DNA from: Bacteroidota bacterium
GTDB taxonomy: Bacteria > Bacteroidota > Bacteroidia > J057 > JADKCL01
Direction of reading: 5' to 3'
Assembly: GCA_016718825.1 (NCBI GenBank)
Contig: JADKCL010000001.1
Coordinates: forward strand, 372,001-436,000
Length of the DNA stretch: 64,000 nt
The notes under the pieces are model-generated. The model was given only the letters and a program-made list of their open reading frames with translations, was not told where the DNA came from and did not search any database. A program made the translations under genes and the position numbers. Shown piece after piece: positions 36,339 through 46,443 of the stretch; the first letter of the stretch is position 1, and every line of letters starts with the position of its first letter.

Positions 36339-37067
36339 TTATTTCAACCGAATGTCGGAATTCATCGTGGCGTTGCCATCGAGCAAATCTTTCAAATTGT
36401 TTTCGATTGTCACGGTCTTCTTGTCGGCACCTACCAAGGCAGCATCGTTGCCCTTGACCTTCTTTACTGCGGTCGGGAAGGTGTATTTGACGTTGTATTT
36501 GGCGTCTTTGAACATCATCATCGCCATCTCGGCGTATTGCTTTTGTTCTTCGTCTTCGTCCTCTTTTGGGTCCATTTTCATGTCGAGCTTCCGGCTGAAC
36601 TTTTTGCCTTTGTAGCTGAAGGTGTTTTCCTTCTCCGTTTCGCCGGATTCTTCTTCACCCATTCCCAATGCTCCACCCATGCCAAAATCCGTGCCACGTG
36701 CGACTTGGGCAGCGTTTAAGGCATCCATGTCTTTGAATTCGAAGGAATAGCCGATTTGTTTCTTTTCCTTGTCGTTGAGGTTTTGCACGTTGGTGATTCC
36801 AGGCAACGTTTTGAGCATTTGGTAGGTTTCATTTTCGGCAAACATTTCGTCCATGGACTTGTCACCGCCGCCCTCCCCTGTGGAGTCGAGCGCGGAGCCA
36901 AATGCAGCCATCATGTCTACCATTTTGGAAACGTCCACAATCATCGTGGCTTTGCCTGAGCCATCGGCGTTGAATTCGTATTCTTCAAAAATATCAAAAC
37001 AGGAAGAGGTGCCGATCGCGATGGTGAGAAGGGCGAAGCCAAAGAAAATTTTGAAATACTTGCGCAT
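36339..37067 (-). CDS. Lipoprotein of unknown function
   Basis: 242 residues. Signal MRKYFKIFFGFALLTIAIG ends in the lipobox TSSC. The mature part has FNADGSGKATMIVDVSKMVD, an acidic stretch EEESGETEKE and the C-terminal KVKGNDAALVGADKKTVTIE. The beta-strand then helix pattern after the lipobox resembles other Bacteroidota lipoproteins with a 'F-DG-G---' strand, but I do not name a family. The TPR lipoprotein follows within 12 bases. Confidence 0.75.
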   Translation of the reverse strand: MRKYFKIFFGFALLTIAIGTSSCFDIFEEYEFNADGSGKATMIVDVSKMVDMMAAFGSALDSTGEGGGDKSMDEMFAENETYQMLKTLPGITNVQNLNDKEKKQIGYSFEFKDMDALNAAQVARGTDFGMGGALGMGEEESGETEKENTFSYKGKKFSRKLDMKMDPKEDEDEEQKQYAEMAMMMFKDAKYNVKYTFPTAVKKVKGNDAALVGADKKTVTIENNLKDLLDGNATMNSDIRLK

Positions 37068-37157
37068 GTAATTTTTGCCAGGGGCGGTAATGAGTGTGCA
37101 AGTTATGGAATGTAAGCCGAAAATGGCTAACCCCGGTGGCTTTTTTGTAGCCGAATC

Positions 37158-40100
37158 CTATTTCGTCAAGGCCCAAATCCACTTGCCTTCCAGGTCGATA
37201 TAACCGATGGCATCATCGTCTTCGACCTGTATCAAATCGCCCATTCGTCGCACAGTATCGTATTTTGCATCGAGCAAAACCTTGCCATTTCCATCTACCA
37301 CGCCGATGCTCCGGCGCATCATGGCTGAGGCGAGACCTTGACTGAAATTGCCGATGGCATCGTACTTGCAAGGTGTCATGACTGCCCCAAACGTGTTGAT
37401 CAAGCCCCATTTGGTGCCCATTTGCACCGAAATGATGCCTTCCTGCCGGAATCCGACCCCATCATATTCGCAGTCGATCACCCGCGTACCGTTCTGATTC
37501 ACAAACCCCCAACCCAATCCCGAGACAAACACGGCTGCACGACCATCCTTGAAATCGGTCACTTTGTCATAAACCAACGGCACGGCAATCTCTCCGGAAG
37601 GATCAATAAATCCCCATTTATTGCCCACTCTGACCGCGGCCCGGTTTTCTGTGAAGGCATTGACTTTCAGGAATTCGGGTTTGATGATGACCGCCCCCGA
37701 CGTATCAATGAACCCCCATTTTCCCTGGACAAAGATCGCAGCACGTCCACAAGCAAAATCCCCGGCATTGGCGAATTGGTCTTCAATCCGGGTAATGCCT
37801 TTGGCATCCATATAGCCATATTCCAATCCGCTTTTGAACCTTGATAGGCCTTCACTGAAGTCGCCAATCTCCTTGTAATGGGGTCGCACCAAAAACTCGC
37901 CCTTGGGATTGATCAGGCCAAACTGTCCCTTTTCCTGGATCACGGCCACGCTGTCTTTGAAGCTGCCGATGCGGTAATAGTTGGGCTGCACCGCCCAATT
38001 TCCCTTCCGATCGATGAGTCCAAAGACGCCCTTGCGCTTGGCGGGGGCAAGCCCCTCGCTGAAATCACCTACCGCTGAAAAGGCCGGCTTGATTTCCATC
38101 TGCCCATCAAGCCCGATGAATCCGAAAAATTTCTCCGTTTGCACCCAAGCCAATCCCTCCTTGAAATCTCCTGCACGTAGGTATTTCTGCGGCGTCAATA
38201 CATTGCCCACACTGTCGATATAGCCCCATGCGCGGTTGTCACGCACGCGGGCACGCCCTTCGTGAAAGTCGCCGACGGCACCGTATTGCGGCGGAATGAC
38301 CACCTCGCCTTGCAAATTGGCATAGCCCCATTTTTGGCCTTCCCGGATTTTGACAAGGCCCTCGCTGAATTGCCCGACCTCTGCAAATCGGGGCTGAATG
38401 AAAATTTCGCCCTTTTGATCGATGAAGCCGTAGGCAGTGCGGTCTTCGCCGACCGCAAACAGGATGCGGTCATTGACGCTAAACAATCGCTCGATGAAAT
38501 CAAACTTTGGTTCCACGACAATGGCAAATGTCTTATTGACTGCCCCCCATTTGCCCTTCTGCTTGATACGGGCAATATTCCCGTCAAAATCCAAGGCCGA
38601 TTCATACTCTACGGGTTTGAGCCATTTGCCGCGCGTATCGATATATCCCCATTTGCCGCCGCGACAATATTGATAATTGGTTTTGATCTCATTGCTGAAA
38701 ACGTCGCGCGATTGGTCAGAGAGAATGGTATCAATCGCAACGCTTTTGCTCCATTCGATGCGCCCGCCCAAATTGATACGGGCAATGCTGTCACAAAACG
38801 GGCCGATAAAGGCGGCATTCTCAAAGGTTGCCGTTTTCCCATCCATGGAAAGGAGCGCATACCGGCCCGAACCCGCATAGATCACCCTTGCCATGGGGCT
38901 AATCCTCCAATCGCTGGAAAACACCTTTTCAAACAAGGGTTCGGAAAGCGTGCGACCCGTGGTGTGGTCCACAAGACCCCAAGCAAAGTCTTCCGAACCC
39001 TTGATTTTTGCCTTTACCAAGGTGTATTTCGTTCCTGGCACCACCTCGATTGCCGGGTAAGTCGGATCGATCATCACACGTCCCGTGCGGTTGTCGCGTA
39101 AGCCCCAGAGGTTGCGTGCAGTGGAGACAAACCAACCCAGTGTGGAATTTCCCGCAATGGAGAGCAAGTCCACCTCCTCATCTTCCTTTTCCTTGATGAT
39201 GACGATGCGCTTGACCTTGGAAGAGTGCCCGTTTTCATCAAAATAGGAAAAGGTCCAATCCTCACCGAGTCGCGCTTTGGCGGCTTGCAGGTAGATTTTT
39301 ACATCATCGTATTGCGGCGGAATCAACCATTGCCCTTCCACATTGATCATACCCCATCGACCCTTCAGCTTGGCGCGTGCCACCTTGGATGCAGTGAAGT
39401 TCCCGAGCGAATCAAAGGAGATGAATTTGCGGACCTGACCATCTGTTGCATACCATTTGAGATAGTTTCCATTTCGGGCGAGAATCGTGGAATCATTGGC
39501 CATCAAGCAATTGTCATATTTGACCGGCACAATTTCCGTACCAGCCCGGTTGACTGCGCCCGAAGCTGCATTCGCCTTCACGAGGCAAAAGTCCTTTTGG
39601 AAAAGGGCCACTTCCGTGAACATGTCGCGGGTAATGACGCGCTCGGAGGTATCTGCCAATCCGGTGTAATCCTTGATTTTGTAGGTCACCCAATGGTAGG
39701 GATTTACCCAAAGAAAGGTATGGATGGGTTGGTTCAGGATTTTACCTGTGCTGTCCATCAGCCCTAAAAACAGGCCTTTTTGGTAGGCGACATAACTTAG
39801 ACCGGCGTCCTTGAAGCCATCATGGGTCGGCTCCACGATGAGCTTGCCACGGTTGTCGAGCAAACCCCACAGCTTGCCGCTGCGCATGGCAATATGCGTC
39901 GGGGAAATGCGTTCCAGCTTTTCGTACTTGGGCTCGACGATCATCCTTCCGAGGGCGAGGTCATACAAACCCCAGCCTTTGTCACCTTCGACGTACACTT
40001 CGTTTCCGAGGCCATACATGATCCGCTTGAATTGGGCAGGGAGCAGCTCGGTGGCCGTGGTGTCCACGATGCCCCAAAGTCCGCCTTCGCAGTCTTCGTA

Positions 40101-40544
40101 ACCGCATTTGCCTCCAACATTTACGCGTGCATGCCCCTTGTCATTGAATTCGGCGATCAGTTGAAAGGTCGGCGCAATGGTTTGGTCGAGCAAACGGTTC
40201 ATGATTCCCCATTTTCCGCCTTCGCAGTCCTCTCCGGTACATTCTCCGCCGAGATTGGTGAGAATGACGTCGTTGGAGATGCATTTGAGATAGGAATAAG
40301 ACGGCTCGATCAAGGTTCTGCCTCCTGAATCCACGAGGCCATATTTGCCGTCCAATACCACCACTGCTTGCCTGTCCATGATCCTGGCAATGGCGTTGTA
40401 TTTGGGTTCGGCAAGCATCTTTCCATTTGGGTCGATGATGCCCCAGAGCCTCCCGGACTTGACCGGCAGCATCTGCCCAAATGCGGTCATTGACAGGATT
40501 ATCACCAAAACGTGGACTGCGATATGTCGATGCAGGTGGATCAA
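37158..40544 (-). CDS. Giant WG-repeat protein
   Basis: 1128 residues made mainly of WG repeats, each about 45 residues, with the pattern KWGYANLQGEVVIPPQYG then AVGDFHEGRARV, and others such as KWGFIDTSGAVIIKPEF. I count twenty or more. The N-terminus (VHVLVIILSMTAFGQ) looks like a signal peptide, so the protein is probably exported. Two copies near the N-terminus carry a short cysteine insert (CTGEDCEGGKWG and CGYEDCEGGLWG). WG proteins are thought to bind other proteins through beta-sheet blades. The start is a TTG at 40544; no in-frame ATG precedes the signal. Confidence 0.85.
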   Translation of the reverse strand: MIHLHRHIAVHVLVIILSMTAFGQMLPVKSGRLWGIIDPNGKMLAEPKYNAIARIMDRQAVVVLDGKYGLVDSGGRTLIEPSYSYLKCISNDVILTNLGGECTGEDCEGGKWGIMNRLLDQTIAPTFQLIAEFNDKGHARVNVGGKCGYEDCEGGLWGIVDTTATELLPAQFKRIMYGLGNEVYVEGDKGWGLYDLALGRMIVEPKYEKLERISPTHIAMRSGKLWGLLDNRGKLIVEPTHDGFKDAGLSYVAYQKGLFLGLMDSTGKILNQPIHTFLWVNPYHWVTYKIKDYTGLADTSERVITRDMFTEVALFQKDFCLVKANAASGAVNRAGTEIVPVKYDNCLMANDSTILARNGNYLKWYATDGQVRKFISFDSLGNFTASKVARAKLKGRWGMINVEGQWLIPPQYDDVKIYLQAAKARLGEDWTFSYFDENGHSSKVKRIVIIKEKEDEEVDLLSIAGNSTLGWFVSTARNLWGLRDNRTGRVMIDPTYPAIEVVPGTKYTLVKAKIKGSEDFAWGLVDHTTGRTLSEPLFEKVFSSDWRISPMARVIYAGSGRYALLSMDGKTATFENAAFIGPFCDSIARINLGGRIEWSKSVAIDTILSDQSRDVFSNEIKTNYQYCRGGKWGYIDTRGKWLKPVEYESALDFDGNIARIKQKGKWGAVNKTFAIVVEPKFDFIERLFSVNDRILFAVGEDRTAYGFIDQKGEIFIQPRFAEVGQFSEGLVKIREGQKWGYANLQGEVVIPPQYGAVGDFHEGRARVRDNRAWGYIDSVGNVLTPQKYLRAGDFKEGLAWVQTEKFFGFIGLDGQMEIKPAFSAVGDFSEGLAPAKRKGVFGLIDRKGNWAVQPNYYRIGSFKDSVAVIQEKGQFGLINPKGEFLVRPHYKEIGDFSEGLSRFKSGLEYGYMDAKGITRIEDQFANAGDFACGRAAIFVQGKWGFIDTSGAVIIKPEFLKVNAFTENRAAVRVGNKWGFIDPSGEIAVPLVYDKVTDFKDGRAAVFVSGLGWGFVNQNGTRVIDCEYDGVGFRQEGIISVQMGTKWGLINTFGAVMTPCKYDAIGNFSQGLASAMMRRSIGVVDGNGKVLLDAKYDTVRRMGDLIQVEDDDAIGYIDLEGKWIWALTK

Positions 40545-40615
40545 GGTGGTGAATGATTGAGCTTGGGAAAAAGCTTAAAGGTAAAGGTAAGCAAGTCGAG
40601 GTGGTTTGTCATAAA

Positions 40616-40650
40616 AATGCCCCAGATTCCAATCAGGAACCTGGGGCATT
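40616..40650 (-). terminator. Rho-independent terminator after the anti-sigma gene
   Basis: Arms AATGCCCCAG (40616-40625) and CTGGGGCATT (40641-40650) pair perfectly, with TTCC/GGAA pairing inside. On the minus strand the hairpin is followed by a run of five T. It ends the sigma/anti-sigma transcript and separates it from the WG-repeat gene. Confidence 0.85.
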
Positions 40651-40661
40651 CCGAGTCAGGT

Positions 40662-42302
40662 TCAAACACCAAGTATCAAGCGGAGGTCGGCTGCCGAATG
40701 CACTTCGGTTTCCTTGGCCTCAAACACGACCTTCTGTTGCATTGATTTTGACTTGTTCAGCAGACTTTTGAAACCCGCAGGTCCAAATACAGCCACTTTT
40801 GAGCCAGGGATCACCACAACAAGATAGTTATCGTCAGATGGATTGAATTTGAGCAGCACGTTTTCGGTTGGCGTCAACGTCATCACAGCGCGGTTGTTGC
40901 CGGTGATATGGTACACCACGGTATTGCTGGCATTCACGTAGCTGTTTTCGGGAAACTCGAATTTGGTATTGTAGCTGACCGCGTCTTTTGAACCATAGAA
41001 CCGGTCACAGTTGTAGATGCCAAACCCTGAGATGGAGAAGCTGCGGTAGACGTCGGCTTGGGTACCGAGACGATCTTGTTCCTGTGCCCGCTCCATGACC
41101 ATTTTGTCATAAGCCGCTTTCTTTTCCTTGAAGCGTTTCATGCCTTTTTCGTAGTCCTCGTCCTCCAAAATCGGTTTCACGTTGACGGAAAGGGTGGCTT
41201 TTGACTTGCGCTTGAGGGTAATCTTGTAGCGCAAACCTTCGCTGTCCAATTCATCCAAGGTGGCATCGTTCCAGACATGGCTGTGGATCTTGTCCTCCAA
41301 CTTTGCGTATGCCGCCTTGTCTTCTGCCATCCAGCGCACTTCCTTGTAGGGACGGAGTTCTGGGAATTCATCGTAGTCGACATTGAACATCACCTCTCCG
41401 TCTTGCTCGACACCTTTTTCACCTTTGACGGGAGGGCGGGGTACGGAGGCCATTTGACCTGAGCCTTCCAAATCCTTACCAGGCTTTGAAGCCTTTTTGG
41501 CGGGATTTGCCTCAGTCGTCGGCTTTCCAATGTCTTTCCAGCCCGCTTTGGGATCGAGGAAGTAGAGATTGTAGTCGTCTTCGGGGGTGAAGGATGCCAT
41601 GCGCACGTCGATTTCCTTGCCTTGGGCAATGTAGACGGGAGACTCGCCTTGTTTACCGAGGATTTCCATCATTCCGGCAGTCTGGAAGTTTTCCTGGGCA
41701 CCGTTTTCATTGTACTTCATCGTGATGCCACTCAAGATGATGTCTTCGGCGTCATGGAATTCGCGGTATTTGATTTGAACGTCGCCGGTGACCGGCTTGC
41801 CTTGTGCATCGACAAAGGTGCCGGGGTCCACGGTGAGCACGGTTCCGCTTGGGGCGGTCCAAGTGCCGCCGTTGTCGGCGCTGACGGTGAATCCGAGGTA
41901 GGGGACGTTGGTCTCCGGCATCGGCGGGGTCACTACCGGCGAAGCCTCGTAGAGATACTCTGCCTGTGAGGTAAGTGCAGCATTGTCGTCGGCACCCTGC
42001 GGAACGACCGCCGTCATTTTGCTCGGATCCTTGCCATCTTGGTTACCGTTGGTGGCAACGAAGTAGATGCCGGTACCGACGATGGCGGTGATCGTCGTCA
42101 CGAGGGCGATCTTCCAGCCCAGCGCGATCTTGGCGAGGCCAGACTTTGCTGCGGTTGAGGCACCTGCGGCAGAGGAGCCGGCAGCTGCTGCGGCCTGCTG
42201 TGCGAGTCCTGTTTGAATATTGTTCCAAACCTGATTGCTCGGAACCTGGGAGTCAAACTTGTCCCTGTTGTTCTTGATGAATCCTTCGAGGTTGTTAGAC
42301 AT
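40662..42302 (-). CDS. Probable anti-sigma factor with single membrane span
   Basis: 546 residues. The N-terminus (about 1-60) is soluble and helical and contains FIKNNRDKFDSQVPS. One membrane span is at about 63-85 (WKIALVTTITAIVGTGIYFV). The large remaining domain should face the periplasm. It includes GFTVSADNGGTWTAPSG, VTGDVQIKYREFHDAEDIIL and SFSISGFGIYNCDRFYG. The gene overlaps the ECF sigma stop by 8 bases, the usual arrangement of an anti-sigma partner in this phylum. I cannot place the periplasmic domain in a named family. It is followed by a strong terminator. Confidence 0.75.
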   Translation of the reverse strand: MSNNLEGFIKNNRDKFDSQVPSNQVWNNIQTGLAQQAAAAAGSSAAGASTAAKSGLAKIALGWKIALVTTITAIVGTGIYFVATNGNQDGKDPSKMTAVVPQGADDNAALTSQAEYLYEASPVVTPPMPETNVPYLGFTVSADNGGTWTAPSGTVLTVDPGTFVDAQGKPVTGDVQIKYREFHDAEDIILSGITMKYNENGAQENFQTAGMMEILGKQGESPVYIAQGKEIDVRMASFTPEDDYNLYFLDPKAGWKDIGKPTTEANPAKKASKPGKDLEGSGQMASVPRPPVKGEKGVEQDGEVMFNVDYDEFPELRPYKEVRWMAEDKAAYAKLEDKIHSHVWNDATLDELDSEGLRYKITLKRKSKATLSVNVKPILEDEDYEKGMKRFKEKKAAYDKMVMERAQEQDRLGTQADVYRSFSISGFGIYNCDRFYGSKDAVSYNTKFEFPENSYVNASNTVVYHITGNNRAVMTLTPTENVLLKFNPSDDNYLVVVIPGSKVAVFGPAGFKSLLNKSKSMQQKVVFEAKETEVHSAADLRLILGV

Positions 42303-42861
42303 AAGACATTGCAGTTAAAATTTCCTTCAATTTTGATTTGGCGCGGTTGAATTGAGATTTGGAGCCGCCCTCCGAGATGCCGAGAATCTCAGCAATTTCA
42401 CGGTGGTCGTAGCCTTCGAAGAGGTAGAGGGTAAAGACGACACGATAGCCATCTGGAAGTTGGTCGACTGCTCTTTTGATTTGCTCGACATTCCAGACAA
42501 TCGGTTCTTCACCTTCATACATGTCCGCCTTTGCGGCGTTGGCGGCCTCTTGCGCGGCTTGCTCCTTGAAACTCAAGGATGCTTTTTCCTTCTGGAGCGC
42601 ATTGATGCTCTTGTTCACGACGATGCTTTTCAGCCAAGCCCCAAAGGTGCTGTCGCCGGTGAAACCCGAGATTTTGGTAAATGCCGCCAAGAAGGCTTCC
42701 TGTAATACATCCTCGGCTTCGGCAGCATGTTGGACGATACGCAGGGCGGTGTTGTACATGGCGACCTTGTACAATTCGTAGGCTTCAAACTGAGCCCCGG
42801 GGTCACCTTCTCGCAATCTGGCGATCAGTTCCATGTGATAATCTATTTTTCTTTGTGCCAT
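42295..42861 (-). CDS. ECF RNA polymerase sigma factor
   Basis: 188 residues with region 2 (AMYNTALRIVQHAAEAEDVL, TFGAWLKSIVVNKSINALQ) and region 4 (LPDGYRVVFTLYLFEGYDHR, IAEILGISEGGSKSQFNRA). The region 2 motif 'AEDVLQEAFLAAF' and the region 4 helix-turn-helix are clear. An ECF factor with a membrane anti-sigma at its stop is typically held inactive until an envelope signal appears. The start ATG at 42861 lies four bases after the inverted repeat at 42865-42916, which covers the ribosome-binding site. Confidence 0.93.
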   Translation of the reverse strand: MAQRKIDYHMELIARLREGDPGAQFEAYELYKVAMYNTALRIVQHAAEAEDVLQEAFLAAFTKISGFTGDSTFGAWLKSIVVNKSINALQKEKASLSFKEQAAQEAANAAKADMYEGEEPIVWNVEQIKRAVDQLPDGYRVVFTLYLFEGYDHREIAEILGISEGGSKSQFNRAKSKLKEILTAMSYV

Positions 42862-42864
42862 ACT

Positions 42865-42916
42865 CCAGATGATTTACAACCCAATGACAGGCATATAACG
42901 CCTGGGTTGCATCTGG
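42865..42916 (-). promoter_or_regulatory. Inverted repeat over the ribosome-binding site of the ECF sigma gene
   Basis: On the plus strand CCAGAT (42865-42870), CAACCC (42877-42882) and AGGC (42889-42892) pair with GCCT (42900-42903), GGGTTG (42904-42909) and ATCTGG (42911-42916). On the mRNA (minus strand) the hairpin's 3' arm ends in AUCUGG and is followed by AG and the ATG, so the likely ribosome-binding GGAG is partly inside the arm. This could hide the site and control translation. It could also be a DNA operator. Confidence 0.5.
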
Positions 42917-43090
42917 TTTCAACATTGTTGCTATTTTTTTCAATGATCCGACATCTTTGGACCAATCGGTCAATGCATCAAGGAATAAAGGTCGGTGAAC
43001 CGAAGCAGGCGCTCCAATTCGGATACCGTTTTTACTCCCGGGGCTACGATTTCAATGGTGCGGGGCGATTCGGGACTCAAATCGAAGAAA

Positions 43091-45553
43091 TTATCTGAAA
43101 AGCTGGCCTTGTGAATTGGCAATTGAAAGCTGCAAATCCTTGATCAAATGCTTGGAACGCAGGCTGATTCGAAACATCTCACCATCCTGCTGCAAGGTAA
43201 ATTCCGGTGTTGTCTTGCGCAGACGCAGCTCTTTGGGGGCAACGAAATAAACGACATGACGGGCGATCGGCTCAGCTTGTAGGATGTTTTTGCTTCCGTC
43301 AAACACGGAAATCACCGCTTTGGCATTGCGCATGTCGATCGGTTTTGATTCAAAATCGCGAATGGGGTAGGCAAATTCATTGATGCCTTTGCGAAGACTG
43401 GAGGCGCATAAATGTTCCACAATGCTGGAATCATCCAGCGTGAGAATGTCGACGCTGAGCTTCACAAATTGGGTCGCAGCCTCTGCGGCGATGCGCACAA
43501 ACAAGCTGTCATTCTTCCGTTCGGCTGCAACCAACCCAGGCGCATACAAGCGTTTCAAGGCATAATGCGCGGGCTTCCAAACGCCATCAAAGTCAATGGT
43601 ACTCCAGGAAGCTCCCGGCCAACAGTCGCCGAGTTGCCAGTACAAGGTCCCCATGCAATGCGGACTTTTCATCCGATGGGCCTCGATGGCGAGCGTCATC
43701 GCATCACGTTGCAGCAATTGGCTCAAGGTCAGGAACGCGGAAAAGTCCTTGGGTTCGCCATACAACGGTCGCAGGAACTTGAGAATGGGCGCATTGCCCT
43801 TGTAGCTTTTTTGCCGGTTGCGAATGGCTGCACTGTCAACGTTCCAATCAGCCGAATCGATAACCCCGCGCAAGGTTTGCTCGGAGGGCCAAGATTGGAA
43901 ACCGTATTCGCTCATGAAACGCGGGACAAAGTGGCTGAACCCGTCGAGGCTGTCGGTTCCATGCCAAACGCCCCAATAGTGCATGTTGTGGTGGTTGAAA
44001 TTCTCTTCCTTGCCCCAATTGCTCAGCGGACTCGTGCTGATGTAGGCACGTTTCGGATCAACCTTCTCTAGAATCGAGGGAACCGATTCCTGAAAAAAAG
44101 GTCACGTATTCCTTCCAAAGCTTGGCTGCAAATTCCTCCGAATACTTGAATTCCTGCTGCCAGCCCCAATTGTGCCAAGCCACATCTATTTCATTGTTGC
44201 CGCACCAAAGCGCAAGGCTTGGGTGGGTGCGCAAACGCAAGGCATTGTCGGTAAACTCAAGCTTGGCATTCTCCAGAAATTTCCCCTCCAGCGGATACAT
44301 CATGCAGGCGAAGGCCAAGTCTTGCCAAACGAGCATGCCGTTGGCATCGCACCATTCGTAGAAGGCCTCATCCGCATAAACGCCGCCGCCCCAGACGCGA
44401 ATCATATTCATCCCGACGGCCTTGGCCGCCTCCAGCAATTGAATTTGCTTTTCCGCGCCGCGGGGCAAAAACGCATCCGAAGGCACATAATTGGCCCCCT
44501 TCATGAAGAGCGGTCCGCCTTCTTCCAAAAAATCATTGAAGGAAAAATAAAAGCTCGTTCCGATTTCGTCCTTTTCCCGCACCAAGCGGACCGTGCGCAA
44601 ACCCGTATTTTGTCCAAAGGAATCCACCAATTCGCCCCCGCGCTCCAAACGCGCCTCCACATGGTACATCTCGGGTTTGCCCATGCCCACCGGCCACCAA
44701 TACCGAGGTTGCGTCATCGTGTAGTTCAATTCGAATGTTTGAAGTCCCGGCTTGAGTTGGCGCCGCGAGGATGCTACCGTCTTTCCATCGAGCAACAAAG
44801 TCAATTCGTAGTTCCCGGAAAAGGCCACATCCACCGTCACACGGCTGCGCACCTTTGCAACTTCCCGTTTCAATCGAACGGGCTGCGTCGAAACGGCTGC
44901 AATCTTGGCATTCTTCCATAAAATCAATTTCACCGGTCGCCAAATGCCCGCCGTCACCATTCGTGGTCCGAAGTCCCATCCGAAATGATAGGCCGCCTTG
45001 CGCACATACGGACTCACCTTGGTCGGGGAGGCATCGTTGCCGGATGAAAGCAGAAACGGCGAGGCCACTACAGCAGGCATGGCCATCTTCATCGGCGAAA
45101 AGAACTTCAAAACCAGCTCATTTTCGCCGGTTTTAAGTCATTCTTCCCATCAAAAACCCAGCGGCGGTGCATGTTGTCACAATGCCCCAACAATTTACCA
45201 TTGAGCAAGACATCGCAGTAGGTGTCCAACCCTTCGAATACGAATTCCGATTGGGTGTTTTGGATTTGCGCCGGCGACAATAAGAAGGTCTTGCGGTACT
45301 CCCAATTTCGCTCTTCGATCCATTGTACAGCCTTTTCATTCAGGCCAATGTAAGGATCCGGAATCCGCTTCAATGCCAGTAAATCGGTGTGGACCGTACC
45401 CGGAACCGTCGCCTGCAGCCATTTCAAGCTGTCTTCTTCGCGGAATTGCCAATCCCCATCCAAGCTGATGTGCTCAGGATGCTGACCGATCATACAGACG
45501 GACCATGCCATCAACCCGAAAAACAGGGCTATGGAGGTGCGTCTTTTTCGCAT
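43091..45553 (-). CDS. Beta-mannosidase (GH2), two frameshifts (45131-45134 and 44093-44099)
   Basis: A GH2 beta-mannosidase of about 820 residues. After the signal (TSIALFFGLMAWSVCMIG), the N-terminal sugar-binding domain has SLDGDWQFREED and LLNGKLLGHCDN. The barrel domain has GANYVPSDAFLP, MIRVWGGGVYADEAFYEWC and the acid/base LALWCGNNEIDVAW. The nucleophile lies in RFMSEYGFQSWPSEQTL. Two frame breaks are explained by one missing A in the AAAA run at 45131-45134 (minus strand), giving DLKTGENELVLKFF, and one extra T in the T7 run at 44093-44099, giving VTFFQESVPSILEKVDPK. It should remove terminal beta-mannose from glycans; the cell location is inferred from the signal peptide. Confidence 0.88.
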
Positions 45554-45558
45554 GGAAA

Positions 45559-46281
45559 TTAGAAGCGATCCATGTTGAGGATGATCGAGGCAATGATTTG
45601 CCCGACGACATAGATGATCGCGCATGTGGCAATGATCGTGCTTGTGCGCTTCTTCTTGGCGATGCGGTCAGCCGCCTCGTTGGCATATTTTCCATTCGGA
45701 AAATAGCGCAAATAATGCTCGTAATACGTGCGGTTGTTGTAGGCAAGGCAAGTCTGCCAAGCCCGCTCGTCCTTTTGCTCGGGGGTGAGATTTTCTTCTT
45801 GTGCTCCGAAGGTGTTGTTGGTATTGGCGGCCGGGCCGGGACCAAACGATTCCTCGGCGGCAGGTGGTTGAAGACCCTTGCCGGTCAAGTCCCAGATTCC
45901 CTTGAGCAGCTTGCGCATGCCTTTGTGTTCGGTGCCACCGGTCCAGTCGGAAAGATCGGCATAAGCCACAGCATCAGTTCCGGGTGGCGGGATGATGTCC
46001 TTGTGGATGCGCGTTGCGATCAGCCGTCTGAGCGTGCTGCCCGCGCGTGCCTCTGCCTGTATGCGACCTGAACCCGCCGAATTGTTGCTCCAAATCACCA
46101 CATGGCAATTGGTGTTGCTGATCGTGGTTCGCAAGGTTTGAAGGCTTTCCTGACTTGTGGAAGGCTGGTCACGAAACCAAACTTTGAGTCCGACCCATTC
46201 CAATTCCTCCACGATGCGGCGCACTTGCGCCTCGTCTTCGGGCGCGTAGCTGATGTAAACGTCAAATTGATCGATGGCCAT
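45559..46281 (-). CDS. TIR-domain protein with C-terminal membrane anchor
   Basis: 240 residues. Residues 1-130 are a bacterial TIR domain: start FDVYISYAPEDEAQV, then GLKVWFRDQPS, NCHVVIWSNNSAGSGRIQAE and YADLSDWTGG. The glutamate in the RIQAEARAG helix is at the place of the catalytic Glu of TIR NADases, but catalysis cannot be shown from sequence. A linker with a short repeat (AWQTCLAYNNRTYYEHYLR, then YFPNGKYANEAADRI) leads to a single membrane span at about 214-235 (IIATCAIIYVVGQIIASIIL). The gene is five bases from the beta-mannosidase start. A TAAATTCG box (46287-46294) lies 5 bases before the ATG. No effector gene is near. Confidence 0.85.
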   Translation of the reverse strand: MAIDQFDVYISYAPEDEAQVRRIVEELEWVGLKVWFRDQPSTSQESLQTLRTTISNTNCHVVIWSNNSAGSGRIQAEARAGSTLRRLIATRIHKDIIPPPGTDAVAYADLSDWTGGTEHKGMRKLLKGIWDLTGKGLQPPAAEESFGPGPAANTNNTFGAQEENLTPEQKDERAWQTCLAYNNRTYYEHYLRYFPNGKYANEAADRIAKKKRTSTIIATCAIIYVVGQIIASIILNMDRF

Positions 46282-46443
46282 ATTGGCGAATTTAATGGAG
46301 AATGGTGAATTGAAAATGGAAAATTGAAAATGGATATCCGCTTCAGGCGGGCAGCGAAGCTAATGAACCCGCCGATCGCCAAAGTGCCTTCAATGAGCCG
46401 GCACTGCGAAAAACACGACTGGAATTCAGCTTGCAGCCTCCCC

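Noticed and set aside
45559..46281. A defence island around the TIR protein.
   Set aside because: No nuclease, cyclase, restriction or phage-defence gene lies within several kb on either side.
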